From the NCBI GenBank assembly GCA_902168245.1, contig CABHPA010000097.1, positions 1 through 35,276 of the forward strand: a stretch of 35,276 nucleotides of DNA, read 5' to 3'. Position numbers and translations under genes: made by a program. The stretch comes from Candidatus Melainabacteria bacterium. GTDB lineage: Bacteria > Cyanobacteriota > Vampirovibrionia > Vampirovibrionales > Vampirovibrionaceae. This document shows, piece after piece, positions 16,127 through 24,444 of this stretch. Below the pieces are notes generated by a model. It was given only the letters and a program-made list of their open reading frames with translations. It searched no databases and was not told the DNA's origin. Within the stretch, counting starts at the first letter, position 1. Each line of letters starts with the position of its first letter.

Positions 16127-16639
16127 ATGGAATTACTGATTGAACACCTGGCACACGGGCTCCTGCTGAGTCTCCTATTATCGCTGCCTTGTGTGCTGAT
16201 GGCGGCTGTAATTGGTTTGGTTGTGGGTATTTTGCAGGCTGTTACCCAGGTGCAGGAGCAAACCATTGCCGCTGCGCCCAAAATCATTGCCGTATTCGGG
16301 GTTATTTTAGTGGGAGGAGGATTTATGATGGGTCAGATGTCCGATTATGTCAGGGAGTCGTTCCATGTGGCCTTTAACGAGATTCCCCAGGACGGCCTGT
16401 TCATCCTGCCGCCGCTCAGGTCCCAAACGCCAGGACAGGCTCGCGCCCGACGGTTTTTTGAATTACAGACCACTGCCGGGCCTAAAAGCGACAAGCTTCG
16501 CCAATACGCCGAACAGTGGGAAATGCCGGACAGCAAGAATGGTTCGGCCGCCATGCTGAAAACTTCGCGGCGCAAGAACCCGGACGGCGCGCTGGGCTTA
16601 TCGGAAAAAATGGCGCTGGATAAGCAGAAACACCGCTAG
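16127..16639 (+). CDS. fliQ: Flagellar export gate protein FliQ with an extra C-terminal domain
   Basis: 170 residues, about twice the usual 85-90. Residues 1-87 are standard FliQ: two membrane hairpin helices (about 11-36, 51-70) joined by QAVTQVQEQTIAAAPK, then GGGFMMGQMSDYVRESF. FliQ wraps the FliP-FliR core of the export gate. Residues about 88-170 are an unfamiliar, basic, polar extension (for example RSQTPGQARARRFFELQ and SRRKNPDGALG), predicted cytoplasmic. The ATG at 16127 has GGGAG (16115-16119) 7 bases upstream; the frame is open further upstream but those codons overlap fliP. The extension continues in frame without interruption, so it is not simple read-through noise. Confidence 0.9.
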   Translation: MELLIEHLAHGLLLSLLLSLPCVLMAAVIGLVVGILQAVTQVQEQTIAAAPKIIAVFGVILVGGGFMMGQMSDYVRESFHVAFNEIPQDGLFILPPLRSQTPGQARARRFFELQTTAGPKSDKLRQYAEQWEMPDSKNGSAAMLKTSRRKNPDGALGLSEKMALDKQKHR

Positions 16640-16680
16640 GGCAATTTACCAAAGGCGATTTTGCCGGGGAAACTCCAGAA

Positions 16681-17487
16681 ATGATGCAGTTCGATGTGGC
16701 AATGCAGTCATTTGCAACCATTCACAAGCAGTATGGCCCCATGCTGGACGGCCTGCTGCTCCTGTTCTTCCGTATGCTGGCGTTTGCCAGCACCGGCCCC
16801 ATTTTTAACCGCAAAACCATCCCCATCCTGATTAAAATCAGTGCGGCTTTTTTCCTGACCGGCACCCTGGCCTGGATGATCCCGCCGGATACGCAGGGGC
16901 CGCTTTCCGCATCGGGTCTGTACGGGCCTTTTGTGCTGCAATTGGTTATGAATATTGTGGTGGGCGCCTTGATTGGCTTTATTGCCGATATGATTCTGCA
17001 GGCGGCTTACGCGGCGGGCAACACCATGAACAACCAGATCGGCCTTTCTTCCGCCATGATTATGGATCCGGCCAACGGCAAGCAGGCCATGCTGCTGGAA
17101 ATGCTGTTTAGTTACATTACTGTCCTGATTTTTATTTACCTGGGCGGGATGCACTGGATGATTGCAGCCCTCAAGCGTAGCCTGGAGGTTTTCCCGCTTT
17201 ATACTATCCAGCAGCCCATTGCCCAGGTGATTGACTTGTCCTACCTGGTCGATTTGTCCGGCAACGTGCTGTTGGTGGGGGTAGAACTGGTCTCTCCCGT
17301 CATTGTGGTGACTATGGCGGTGGATGTGATGCTGGGCATTGTGAACCGAACCGCCCAGCAAATGCCGGTGTTCCAGCTCAGTTTCGCCCTCAAGCCGTCG
17401 ATTGGGGTGGCGATTATGTGGATTACCCTGAGTACTTTCCTGCAAGCCCTTAGCGATTACCTGAACGAGCATTCCAAAATTTTCTAG
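16681..17487 (+). CDS. fliR: Flagellar export gate protein FliR
   Basis: 268 residues with about six membrane helices; one copy completes the FliP5-FliQ4-FliR1 export channel. Family features: the GALIGFIADMILQAAYAAGN region, NQIGLSSAMIMDP (compare FliR LGFATFFDP), and the late LGIVNRTAQQMPVFQLSFAL, corresponding to the FliR NRAAPQLNVF motif. It starts at one of two adjacent ATGs with GGGGAA upstream. It is the last gene of the cluster; flhB and flhA, which often follow, are absent, and a hairpin lies just downstream. Confidence 0.93.
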   Translation: MMQFDVAMQSFATIHKQYGPMLDGLLLLFFRMLAFASTGPIFNRKTIPILIKISAAFFLTGTLAWMIPPDTQGPLSASGLYGPFVLQLVMNIVVGALIGFIADMILQAAYAAGNTMNNQIGLSSAMIMDPANGKQAMLLEMLFSYITVLIFIYLGGMHWMIAALKRSLEVFPLYTIQQPIAQVIDLSYLVDLSGNVLLVGVELVSPVIVVTMAVDVMLGIVNRTAQQMPVFQLSFALKPSIGVAIMWITLSTFLQALSDYLNEHSKIF

Positions 17488-17491
17488 CAAA

Positions 17492-17526
17492 GCGCGGGTA
17501 TACCCGGCGCGTTTAAGGGGCGGATT
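17492..17526 (+). terminator. Candidate terminator after fliR
   Basis: A GC-rich hairpin (GCGC-GGG-TATA-CCC-G-GCGC, one bulged base) starts 5 bases after the fliR stop. It is followed by a short GTTT and, 10 bases later, a run of six T. The U tract is not ideal. Confidence 0.45.
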
Positions 17527-17656
17527 TTTTAACAATATAAACCGTTACACATGCCCATGCGGGGGCGGGCAATCTGTTATGGTACTGCCATGGTGGAGCT
17601 TTGCCGGAGCGCGTTACAACCCGGAAACATTTTCTCGATCCGAAACCGCAATGCTC

Positions 17657-17662
17657 TATAAT
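17657..17662 (+). promoter_or_regulatory. First -10 box upstream of nrdJ
   Basis: Perfect TATAAT; the -35 region (around 17631-17639, TTTCTC/CTCGAT) is weak. Transcription would start near 17669, just ahead of the palindrome at 17689-17713. Confidence 0.4.
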
Positions 17663-17688
17663 AGTTGAACAATTTATTTGATGCTTAT

Positions 17689-17713
17689 ACAAACAAATAA
17701 CCTATTTGTTTGT
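17689..17713. promoter_or_regulatory. Perfect 11-bp inverted repeat, candidate operator of nrdJ
   Basis: ACAAACAAATA-ACC-TATTTGTTTGT: 11 matched pairs with a 3-base centre. It lies between the two TATAAT boxes, downstream of the first predicted start and overlapping the -35 position of the second (TTTGTT at 17705-17710, 16 bases before TATAAT). Placement is that of a repressor site. It does not match the NrdR box consensus that I know. It is not followed by a T run, so it is not a terminator. Confidence 0.6.
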
Positions 17714-17732
17714 TGGGTAGCGTCAATATAAT
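17705..17732 (+). promoter_or_regulatory. Second candidate promoter of nrdJ
   Basis: TTTGTT (17705-17710), 16-base spacer, TATAAT (17727-17732). The -35 lies within the right arm of the palindrome, so a protein bound there would block it. The leader would be about 245 bases. Confidence 0.4.
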
Positions 17733-17985
17733 CTTTCGATTTTAGCGTTCAACTGGCAATAAAAAATCCCAACCCGGTAGAAATAGACTGGCAGAAACAG
17801 ACTGAAAGAAGAGGAAAGGCATTTACGCCTTGCCATGCCTTGCTCAGAAAAGGGGTTTCCCGTTGCGGCGTTGTTCGCCCCCAATCGCCAATCGTCGAAA
17901 GCCGAATCGAGTCCATAATCCCGCATCCCAAGTGCCGGAACAGTACAGTAGAGAGCTAACTTGAAACACAGATAGGGAGTTCGCA

Positions 17986-20900
17986 ATGAGCGTAATTGAA
18001 AGCCAGGTTAATCAAAGCCCTGAAAAATCAGGAAAAGCAGGTAAAGGAAAAAGCAAGGCGCAGGCCGCCAAAGGCAATGCGCTGGAAGTCAATGCCAGCG
18101 GGCTGGCTTTCAATCGGCATTTTACCCGGCCTGAAGTCCATCCTTTCGATGCGATTGAGTACCAGTACCGCACTTCCAAAATTACCGAGCCGGATGGCAC
18201 CGTGATTTTTGAAATGAAAGATATCGAAGTGCCTGCCTCTTGGAGTCAATTGGCCACCGATATCGTGGTGTCCAAGTATTTCCGCAAGGCGGGTGTACCC
18301 CAAACCGGCAGCGAGCGCAGCGTAAAGCAGGTGGTCTATCGTCTGGCGCACACCATTCGCTCGCAAGGGGAAGCCTTTGGCGTATTTGCCAGCAAAGCGG
18401 ATGCCGATACCTTTGAAATGGAGCTGAGCCACCTGCTGATTACCCAGAAGGGCGCGTTCAATTCCCCGGTGTGGTTCAACTGCGGTCTGTGGCACGAGTA
18501 CCAGATTGAAGGCAGCGGCGGCAACTGGTTCTGGAACCCTGAAACCGACAAAATCGAGATGACCCAGGGCGCATACGACCATCCCCAGTGTTCGGCCTGC
18601 TTCATTCAATCCGTCGATGATGATCTGATGAGCATTTTCGACCTGCTTAAGAACGAAGCTCGCCTGTTCAAGTTCGGTTCCGGCACCGGCACCAACTTCT
18701 CTCGTATTCGCGGTCGGCAGGAAAAACTTTCCGGCGGCGGCACTTCTTCCGGCCTCATGTCCTTCCTGGAAGTTCTGGATCGCGGCGCGGGCGCTACCAA
18801 GTCCGGCGGCACCACCCGTCGGGCGGCCAAAATGGTGTCCCTGGATATGGATCACCCGGAAATCGTGGATCTAATCGATTGGAAGCAAAAAGAAGAGAAA
18901 AAGGTCAAAGTCCTGATTGATGCGGGCTATCCGGCGGATTTTAACGGCGAAGCCTATCACACCGTGGCCGGGCAGAACTCCAACAACTCGGTGCGCCTCA
19001 GCGACAAGTTCATGAATGCGTTCCTGAACGGCGAGAAATGGCAAACCACCTTCCGCACCACCGGGGAGGTCTGCGATACCTACGAAGCCACCGACCTGAT
19101 GCAAAAAATCGCGGAAGCGGCCTGGGCTTGCGCCGATCCGGGCGTTCAGTACGATGACCTCATCAACGAGTGGAACACCTGCCTGAACACCGATCGTATC
19201 TATGGCTCCAACCCTTGCTCCGAGTATCACTTCCTGGATAACACTGCCTGTAACCTGGCCTCCATCAACCTGTTGAAGTTCGCCAACGAAGATGGCGCCT
19301 TCGATGTGGACGGCTTCCGTCACGCCTGCCGGGTATTCTTTACCGCGCAAGAGATTCTGGTGGATTTTGCTTCCTATCCCACCCAGCAAATCGCCCAGAA
19401 TAGCCACAACTACCGTCCGTTGGGCCTGGGTTACGCCAACCTGGGTACCATGTTGATGGTCAACGGCATTCCCTACGATAGCGAAGAGAGCTACGCTATC
19501 ACCGGGGCCATTACCGCGCTAATGCACGGGGAAGCCTACCGCACATCCGCTGAGCTGGCCGCTGTAAAAGGCCCGTTCCCCGGCTACAAGCCCAATGAAT
19601 CCTCCATGCTGCGCGTGATGAATAAGCACCGCGCCGCGACGCACGACATCAATGAAAAAGCCTGTCCTGCCTACTTGCTGGATGCCGCCAAGCAACTATG
19701 GGACGAAACCGTGGAGCTGGGCGAAAAATACGGCTATCGCAACGCGCAAGCTACCGTGCTGGCCCCTACCGGAACCATCGGCCTGCTGATGGATTGCGAC
19801 ACCACCGGGATTGAGCCGGATTTTGCTCTGGTGAAATGGAAAAAGCTGGCCGGTGGCGGTTACTTCAAGATCGTCAACCAGTCCGTACCCCGCGCCTTAG
19901 AGAAACTGGGCTACGATCCTGCCGAAGTCGACGCCATCATCAAGTACATTCTGGGTCATGCGACCCTGGAAGGCGCGCCGTTTGCCAATGAAACCACCTT
20001 GTTGGAGTTGGGCTTCAGCAAAGAGGACATTCAGGCCGCTTACGACAGCGTGAAAGCCTCCAGTAACTTCAACGAGTGGACGGTGGGCATTACTCCCGAC
20101 CTGTTGAAGCAGAAAGGCATGACCCGCGCCGAAGTGAACGCCATTGTGGACTACGTGAACGGCACCGGCACCGTGGAAAAGGCTCCCTTCTTGAAAGAAG
20201 CGCATTATCCGGTTTTCGATTGCGCCAACAAGTGCGGAAACGGCCAACGCTTCATTGATCCGATGGCCCACATCAAGATCATGGCAGCAGCCCAGCCGTT
20301 TCTGTCTGGTGCGATCTCCAAAACGGTGAACCTGCCCAACGAAGCCACCGTGGAAGACATCAAAAAAATCTATGTGGATGCCTGGAAAATGGGCCTCAAG
20401 TGCGTGGCCTTGTACCGTGACGGTTCCAAGTACTCCCAACCGCTAAGCACCGCCAAAAGCACCGATACTGAGGAGGCCCTGGCTGAAGAAGGCGTGCCCA
20501 CGCTCACCTGGGGTAACAAGAAGGAACTGCCGCGTAAGCGCAACGGCTTTACCTTGGAAACCACCGTTAGCGGCCACAAAATTCACCTGCGCACCGGCGA
20601 GTTCGAGGACGGCCGCCTGGGCGAAATCTTCATCGACATGTTCAAGGAAGGTGCCGCTTACCGGAGTATGGTCAACTGCTTCGCGGTGGCCGTATCGCTG
20701 GGCTTGCAGTACGGCGTCCCGCTGGAGAAGTTCGTGGACTCCTTCACCTTCACCCGCTTTGAGCCGTCTGGCATGACCGATCACCCCAACGTGCGCCAGT
20801 GTACCTCGCTGGTGGATCTCATCTTCCGGGTGCTGGGCATGGAATACCTGGGCCGCACCGATTTTGTGCAAGTAAAACCGGATGGGACGCGGGAAGAAGC

Positions 20901-21123
20901 TATTCAGAAGCAACTGGAGCTGAAAACCGAAGTCGCCGCCGCTGCCAATAGCGCTCCCAAGAAGATTGTGGACACGGAGCTTTCCAGCAGTGAGCTTAGG
21001 AACGAGCAACTTCGCGGCATGATGGGCGACGCCCCGTTCTGTAGCAACTGCGGCAGCATCACTATCCGCAACGGTGCCTGCTATAAGTGTGATAATTGCG
21101 GTAATTCGGAAGGCTGCTCCTAA
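17986..21123 (+). CDS. nrdJ: Adenosylcobalamin-dependent (class II) ribonucleoside-diphosphate reductase
   Basis: 1045 residues. Reduces ribonucleotides to deoxyribonucleotides using a thiyl radical made with adenosylcobalamin, so it works with or without oxygen and needs B12. Seen: NSPVWFNCG (159-167), CSACFIQSVDDDL with C202/C205, FKFGSGTGTNFSRIR (229-241), the active-site loop NPCSE (409-413) with the radical-cycle Cys and Glu, LAPTGTIGLLMDCDTTGIEP, and a C-terminal zinc-ribbon-like Cys tail (CSNC...CYKCDNC) for reductant delivery. The usual internal linker before DCANKCG is present. TAGGGAG 6 bases before the ATG is a good ribosome binding site. Monocistronic, with its own terminator and a complex promoter region. 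No other reductase genes are next to it. Confidence 0.97.
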   Translation: MSVIESQVNQSPEKSGKAGKGKSKAQAAKGNALEVNASGLAFNRHFTRPEVHPFDAIEYQYRTSKITEPDGTVIFEMKDIEVPASWSQLATDIVVSKYFRKAGVPQTGSERSVKQVVYRLAHTIRSQGEAFGVFASKADADTFEMELSHLLITQKGAFNSPVWFNCGLWHEYQIEGSGGNWFWNPETDKIEMTQGAYDHPQCSACFIQSVDDDLMSIFDLLKNEARLFKFGSGTGTNFSRIRGRQEKLSGGGTSSGLMSFLEVLDRGAGATKSGGTTRRAAKMVSLDMDHPEIVDLIDWKQKEEKKVKVLIDAGYPADFNGEAYHTVAGQNSNNSVRLSDKFMNAFLNGEKWQTTFRTTGEVCDTYEATDLMQKIAEAAWACADPGVQYDDLINEWNTCLNTDRIYGSNPCSEYHFLDNTACNLASINLLKFANEDGAFDVDGFRHACRVFFTAQEILVDFASYPTQQIAQNSHNYRPLGLGYANLGTMLMVNGIPYDSEESYAITGAITALMHGEAYRTSAELAAVKGPFPGYKPNESSMLRVMNKHRAATHDINEKACPAYLLDAAKQLWDETVELGEKYGYRNAQATVLAPTGTIGLLMDCDTTGIEPDFALVKWKKLAGGGYFKIVNQSVPRALEKLGYDPAEVDAIIKYILGHATLEGAPFANETTLLELGFSKEDIQAAYDSVKASSNFNEWTVGITPDLLKQKGMTRAEVNAIVDYVNGTGTVEKAPFLKEAHYPVFDCANKCGNGQRFIDPMAHIKIMAAAQPFLSGAISKTVNLPNEATVEDIKKIYVDAWKMGLKCVALYRDGSKYSQPLSTAKSTDTEEALAEEGVPTLTWGNKKELPRKRNGFTLETTVSGHKIHLRTGEFEDGRLGEIFIDMFKEGAAYRSMVNCFAVAVSLGLQYGVPLEKFVDSFTFTRFEPSGMTDHPNVRQCTSLVDLIFRVLGMEYLGRTDFVQVKPDGTREEAIQKQLELKTEVAAAANSAPKKIVDTELSSSELRNEQLRGMMGDAPFCSNCGSITIRNGACYKCDNCGNSEGCS

Positions 21124-21144
21124 ATCTACGGCGAAATAAAACGT

Positions 21145-21179
21145 AAAATGCCCGGTATGAAACTATACCGGGCATTTTT
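21145..21179 (+). terminator. Rho-independent terminator of nrdJ
   Basis: AAAATGCCCGGTAT (21145-21158) pairs perfectly over 14 bp with ATACCGGGCATTTT (21165-21178), loop of six bases, ending in a T run. It starts 21 bases after the nrdJ stop. Confidence 0.93.
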
Positions 21180-21220
21180 GTATGGGATTCATATTGCTCA
21201 GTAATTTGCCCTACTATGCA

Positions 21221-21254
21221 AAAATCCCCGATCTGGAACCAGATCGGGGATTTT
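21221..21254 (-). terminator. Rho-independent terminator of the korAB operon
   Basis: AAAATCCCCGATCTGG (21221-21236) pairs perfectly over 16 bp with CCAGATCGGGGATTTT (21239-21254), almost no loop, with A/T runs on both sides. It lies 16 bases beyond the korB stop and can work in both directions. Confidence 0.92.
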
Positions 21255-21270
21255 AAGTGTTTCAGATTAC

Positions 21271-22260
21271 CTAGATGACAAACTCGGCTGCCGCTTTGGA
21301 CAGGTCGGTGTTGGCAATCATGGTCTTTTTGTCGTAGTAGGGCAACTCAACTGGCGCAAACTCGTTGAGCAGCGGCAGGTTGGTTTTCTGGATGTCTTGG
21401 AAGGTGGGACGCTGCACCTGGTAGTACACACCCAACGCCACCCGCTCCTCAACGCGATGGGCGCGCTCAAAGCACTGAGCTTGCTTCTCGTTGATTTCGT
21501 GGATGTTGTTGGAGTCTTTCACCACGCCGTCGTACCCATCGTTTTCCAGGTAGTACACACGTGGTACCTGGTTGCCAGCCACTTCAACCATTTCAGCAAA
21601 GTAATCTTTGGTGTGCAGGTTGTTGTAGGTGGGGCAGGGTTGCAGCACGTCTACCAGGGCCATCCCTTTGTGCTGGATGGCTTTCATCAGGGTTTCCTTC
21701 AGATGCTTCGCGTCAAACGCGTAGCTCCGGGCGATGAACGTGTAACCGCAAGCCAGGGCCAGGGTAATCGGGTTCAACGCAGTGGTCGGGTTCGGCAACG
21801 CCAGGGACTTGGGTTGCGCACCCTGGGCCAACGTGGGGGAGGCTTGCCCTTTGGTCAGACCGTACACTTCGTTGTTGAACACCACATAAGTCATGTCCAT
21901 GTTCCGGCGACCGGCGTGTACGAAGTGGCCCGCGCCAATCCCGTAGCCGTCACCGTCACCACCAGCGGCGATGATGGTCAGGTTGGGGTTGGCCAGCTTG
22001 GCCCCTTGGGCGAATGCCAGGGAGCGGCCGTGCAGCGTGTGCATCCCGTAGGTGTGGATGTAGTGCGGCACCTTGCCGGAGCAGCCTACACCGGAAACGA
22101 TGAAAGTTTCCCATGGCTTCATGGACAAACCGGCGATGGCTTGCTGGATGGCGTTGGTAATCCCAAAGTCGCCGCAGCCGGGACACCATTCGGAGTGAAC
22201 GTCGCTTTTCAATTGAGCGCCTTTTAAAGGGGCTTTCAGGAGGCTGGGACTAGAGGCCAT
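21271..22260 (-). CDS. korB: 2-oxoacid:ferredoxin oxidoreductase, beta subunit (KorB type)
   Basis: 329 residues from the ATG at 22258-22260; this start overlaps the korA end by 11 bases and has AAAGGTGG about 9 bases upstream. The frame is open to 22314, but that would run further into korA. It is the thiamine diphosphate-binding subunit: SEWCPGCGDFGI at the N-terminus, SGVGCSGKVPHYI, and the TPP/Mg2+ motif GGDGDGYGIGAGHFVHAGRR followed by NNEVYGLTKGQ. With KorA it decarboxylates a 2-oxoacid (2-oxoglutarate is most usual for this two-subunit type) to the acyl-CoA and reduces ferredoxin, in the cytoplasm. The exact substrate is not settled by sequence; 2-oxoglutarate is inference. Confidence 0.93.
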   Translation of the reverse strand: MASSPSLLKAPLKGAQLKSDVHSEWCPGCGDFGITNAIQQAIAGLSMKPWETFIVSGVGCSGKVPHYIHTYGMHTLHGRSLAFAQGAKLANPNLTIIAAGGDGDGYGIGAGHFVHAGRRNMDMTYVVFNNEVYGLTKGQASPTLAQGAQPKSLALPNPTTALNPITLALACGYTFIARSYAFDAKHLKETLMKAIQHKGMALVDVLQPCPTYNNLHTKDYFAEMVEVAGNQVPRVYYLENDGYDGVVKDSNNIHEINEKQAQCFERAHRVEERVALGVYYQVQRPTFQDIQKTNLPLLNEFAPVELPYYDKKTMIANTDLSKAAAEFVI

Positions 22261-24106
22261 AGGACAATACCACCTTTCTGGACTGTTTTTCGTTAATTTC
22301 GCGGATGGCGGCAACCAGTTCGGTCTCGGAAATGGGACGACCGCTCCATTTCAGCACTTCATGCTCGATCTGGATACCGGTGCGCATGCAGATCAACTGG
22401 GTGATTTGGCCGCCGAAGCTGCTTTCCACCACCACAGCGCGTTTTACCTTGGCCATGGCTTTTTTCAGTTCCTCAGCCGGGAACGGGCTGAGCATGCGCA
22501 ACTGGATGTAGTTCACATCCAGGTTGTGCTCTTCTTTTAGCACTCGCAGGGTGTCCAGAATCACGCCCTTGGTGGAACCCCAGCTCACGATGGTGATCGG
22601 CGGGTTTTCCGCGTTGTACGGGTTGTGGACGACCAGTTGGTTTTCCAGCGCGATTTCGCTTGCGGCCAGATCCAGCTTTTTCATCCGCTTCTCTTGCATC
22701 GGAATGCGGATGATCGGATCTTCGGTAATGTGGCCGTATTCGCAATGCTCGTCACCCGTCATCCAGTAGATATGGCCGGGCATGCCAGGCAATGCGCGCG
22801 GGGAAATACCGTCCTCGGTAATTTTGAAGCGTGGGAACTTGGTAAGCGCCGCTTCCAGGTTGTCTTCGTCGAACTTGGCATCGGTGCCAGCCATTACGCC
22901 CAAATCGATTTTCATGTTGCTGTCATCGAACTTGGGAACGCAGATGGTATTGTTCGCCAGCAGTTTATCGCTGATGAAGATAACCGGGGTCTGGTAACGA
23001 TCCGCGTAGTTGAAGGCTTGGAAACTGTCGTAGAACTGCTCTACGGCATCGCCAGGGCACATCACGATGCGCGGGTATTCGCCGTGGCCGCTGAATACGC
23101 AGCTCAGCATGTCGGTTTGCTCGTGACGGGTGGGCAAGCCGGTGGACGGGCCGCCACGCTGGTAGTTGAACACCACCACGGGCACTTCGTTGATGCCGGC
23201 CCAGCCTAAGCCTTCGGTCATCAAGTCCAGACCGGGGCCGGAAGTGGACGTTGAAGCGCGAATCCCGGTGGTGGCGCCACCGATTGCCATGTTCACAGCG
23301 GCGATTTCGTCTTCGCACTGCACGACAGGCAAGCCGTATTCGGACTGATCTTCCAGGTAGATACACTCATCGACCGCAGGGGTGATGGAGTAGTAGGTTT
23401 GCAGACGGCAACCGGCCTTCAGCTTGGCCAAGCCGGTAGCGATGGCGGCGTTCAGGATGTAGCGAGAGCCTTTTGCCGGGATTTCGGTGGGCTTTTCCAT
23501 GACGTAGTTGAATTTGTCGAAGTCCGGGTGGGCCTTGATGATTTCAAACGCGCGGGTGGCGGCTTGCATGTTCAAGGAAACCAGCTTGGCCTTGCTGCCG
23601 GTGAAGATGCCGGTCAGGGCTTCTTCCATGGCGCTCAGTTCGATTTTGCACAGGGCCAGGGAAGCGGCAACCGCAACGCTGTTCTTGATGATGGCGAGGC
23701 TGGTGGCTGTTTTGCCGGTGGCCTGGGCGATTTCTTCCAGAATTTCGGTAAAGGGGATGGGGAATAGCAGTACGCCCGGTTTCAGGTTCAGTTTGGTGGG
23801 ATCGGTTACTTTGGGGTCGTAGATGAAGGCCCCATCGTCCACCACTTCAAAGGCATGCAGCTCGGCGGTGGAGTTCTCAAAGGTAGCCAGCAGATGAACC
23901 GGATCGACGTGGCAGAAGACGGGCTTTGTCTTGACACGGACCTGGAAGTAGCTATGCTCTCCCTTGATATTGGAGTGGTATTCGCGGCGGCCGTAAATCC
24001 AGTAGCCGGCAGCGGCGCAGGATCTGGCGAACAAGGTAGCCGAGGAGTCAACCCCTGTCCCTTGAGGACCGCCGATCATCCAGCATAAATCATGCGTGCG
24101 ATTCAT
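22250..24106 (-). CDS. korA: 2-oxoacid:ferredoxin oxidoreductase, fused gamma-alpha subunit (KorA type)
   Basis: 618 residues. Residues 1-185 are the gamma domain (CWMIGGPQGTGVDSSATLFA, REYHSNIKGEHSYFQVRV), which binds CoA in related enzymes. From about 215 comes the alpha domain (YYSITPAVDE, EDEIAAVNMAIGGATTGIRA, TSTSGPGLDLMTEGLGWAG, QRGGPSTGLPTRHEQTD), then a C-terminal domain II with VVESSFGGQITQLI. This fused arrangement is standard for two-subunit KorAB. First gene of the operon, with a promoter at 24260-24288 and a leader of about 145 bases containing a palindrome. The ribosome binding site is modest (GAAAGAG). Likely role: reductive or anaerobic 2-oxoacid metabolism feeding ferredoxin. 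Confidence 0.94.
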   Translation of the reverse strand: MNRTHDLCWMIGGPQGTGVDSSATLFARSCAAAGYWIYGRREYHSNIKGEHSYFQVRVKTKPVFCHVDPVHLLATFENSTAELHAFEVVDDGAFIYDPKVTDPTKLNLKPGVLLFPIPFTEILEEIAQATGKTATSLAIIKNSVAVAASLALCKIELSAMEEALTGIFTGSKAKLVSLNMQAATRAFEIIKAHPDFDKFNYVMEKPTEIPAKGSRYILNAAIATGLAKLKAGCRLQTYYSITPAVDECIYLEDQSEYGLPVVQCEDEIAAVNMAIGGATTGIRASTSTSGPGLDLMTEGLGWAGINEVPVVVFNYQRGGPSTGLPTRHEQTDMLSCVFSGHGEYPRIVMCPGDAVEQFYDSFQAFNYADRYQTPVIFISDKLLANNTICVPKFDDSNMKIDLGVMAGTDAKFDEDNLEAALTKFPRFKITEDGISPRALPGMPGHIYWMTGDEHCEYGHITEDPIIRIPMQEKRMKKLDLAASEIALENQLVVHNPYNAENPPITIVSWGSTKGVILDTLRVLKEEHNLDVNYIQLRMLSPFPAEELKKAMAKVKRAVVVESSFGGQITQLICMRTGIQIEHEVLKWSGRPISETELVAAIREINEKQSRKVVLSYGL

Positions 24107-24220
24107 CTTCGTGCTCTTTCTTCTTTATCTTTATTATTGGTTGGTTTTGCGGTCATGTCCGGGGGCATTGCGCAAAACCGGGAGTCAAACTGAACGTTAT
24201 GGGGCGATGAAGCTGTGCTT

Positions 24221-24242
24221 TCTTGCGAAATTGCTCGCAAGA
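24221..24242. promoter_or_regulatory. Perfect palindrome in the korAB leader, candidate operator
   Basis: TCTTGCGA-N6-TCGCAAGA, 8 matched pairs around a 6-base centre. It lies 10-30 bases downstream of the predicted korAB transcription start, a repressor-type position. It could also form an RNA hairpin in the leader. Confidence 0.55.
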
Positions 24243-24259
24243 CGCTTCAAAGTGTGCAT

Positions 24260-24288
24260 ATTCTAGCAAAAACCAAATAGCGCGTTAA
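24260..24288 (-). promoter_or_regulatory. Promoter of korAB (extended -10)
   Basis: On the minus strand: TTAACG (24283-24288), 17-base spacer, TAGAAT (24260-24265), with TGC directly before the -10, i.e. an extended -10. Transcription would start near 24253. Confidence 0.55.
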
Positions 24289-24444
24289 CATTTTTATGCC
24301 GCACCGGCATGGATTTCAAGCCTTGCGCCGAATCCTTGCTGAAATTTCAATTCCAACCCGGTATCAAAGTCTGCGGCTGCCTGTATGTCAGGCTTTCTAG
24401 GTTAAAAGGCTAATGGGGCCATCTGTAGGGATGGGATCGCTGCT

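Larger units (their letters stand above)
17527..17985. other. Long leader / intergenic region upstream of nrdJ
   Basis: About 460 bases without a convincing gene. It contains two TATAAT boxes (17657-17662 and 17727-17732), a long palindrome between them, and a roughly 250-base downstream leader with small inverted repeats (e.g. GGCAT and ATGCC around 17818-17841). I looked for a cobalamin riboswitch core and did not see its conserved boxes. A minus-strand open frame of 87 codons overlaps the nrdJ start and looks like a chance frame. Confidence 0.6.
24107..24444. other. Intergenic region between korA and ada
   Basis: 338 bases with no gene visible. The half nearest korA holds the korAB promoter and palindrome. 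The half nearest ada (about 24290-24444) has no clear terminator for ada; the only symmetry seen is a short TGAAATTTCA. Confidence 0.5.

Noticed and set aside
13429-17487. Non-flagellar type III secretion (sctQRST) cluster
   Set aside because: The order Q-R-S-T and the LSP motif of FliP fit, but a FliO-like gene lies in the cluster, FliR has the flagellar-type NR motif, and no secretin, needle or translocator genes are present.
17527-17985. Cobalamin riboswitch upstream of the B12-dependent reductase
   Set aside because: The conserved B12-box and core loops could not be found; the region has palindromic DNA-type symmetry instead.
17723-17986. Minus-strand open frame of 87 codons overlapping the nrdJ start
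   Set aside because: Overlaps the nrdJ ribosome binding site and start, has no ribosome binding site of its own and no recognisable composition or motif.
19897-20439. Long minus-strand frames inside nrdJ, lysA, korA and P3
   Set aside because: They lie opposite strongly supported genes and show translated shadow composition (His/Gly/Val-rich) without motifs.
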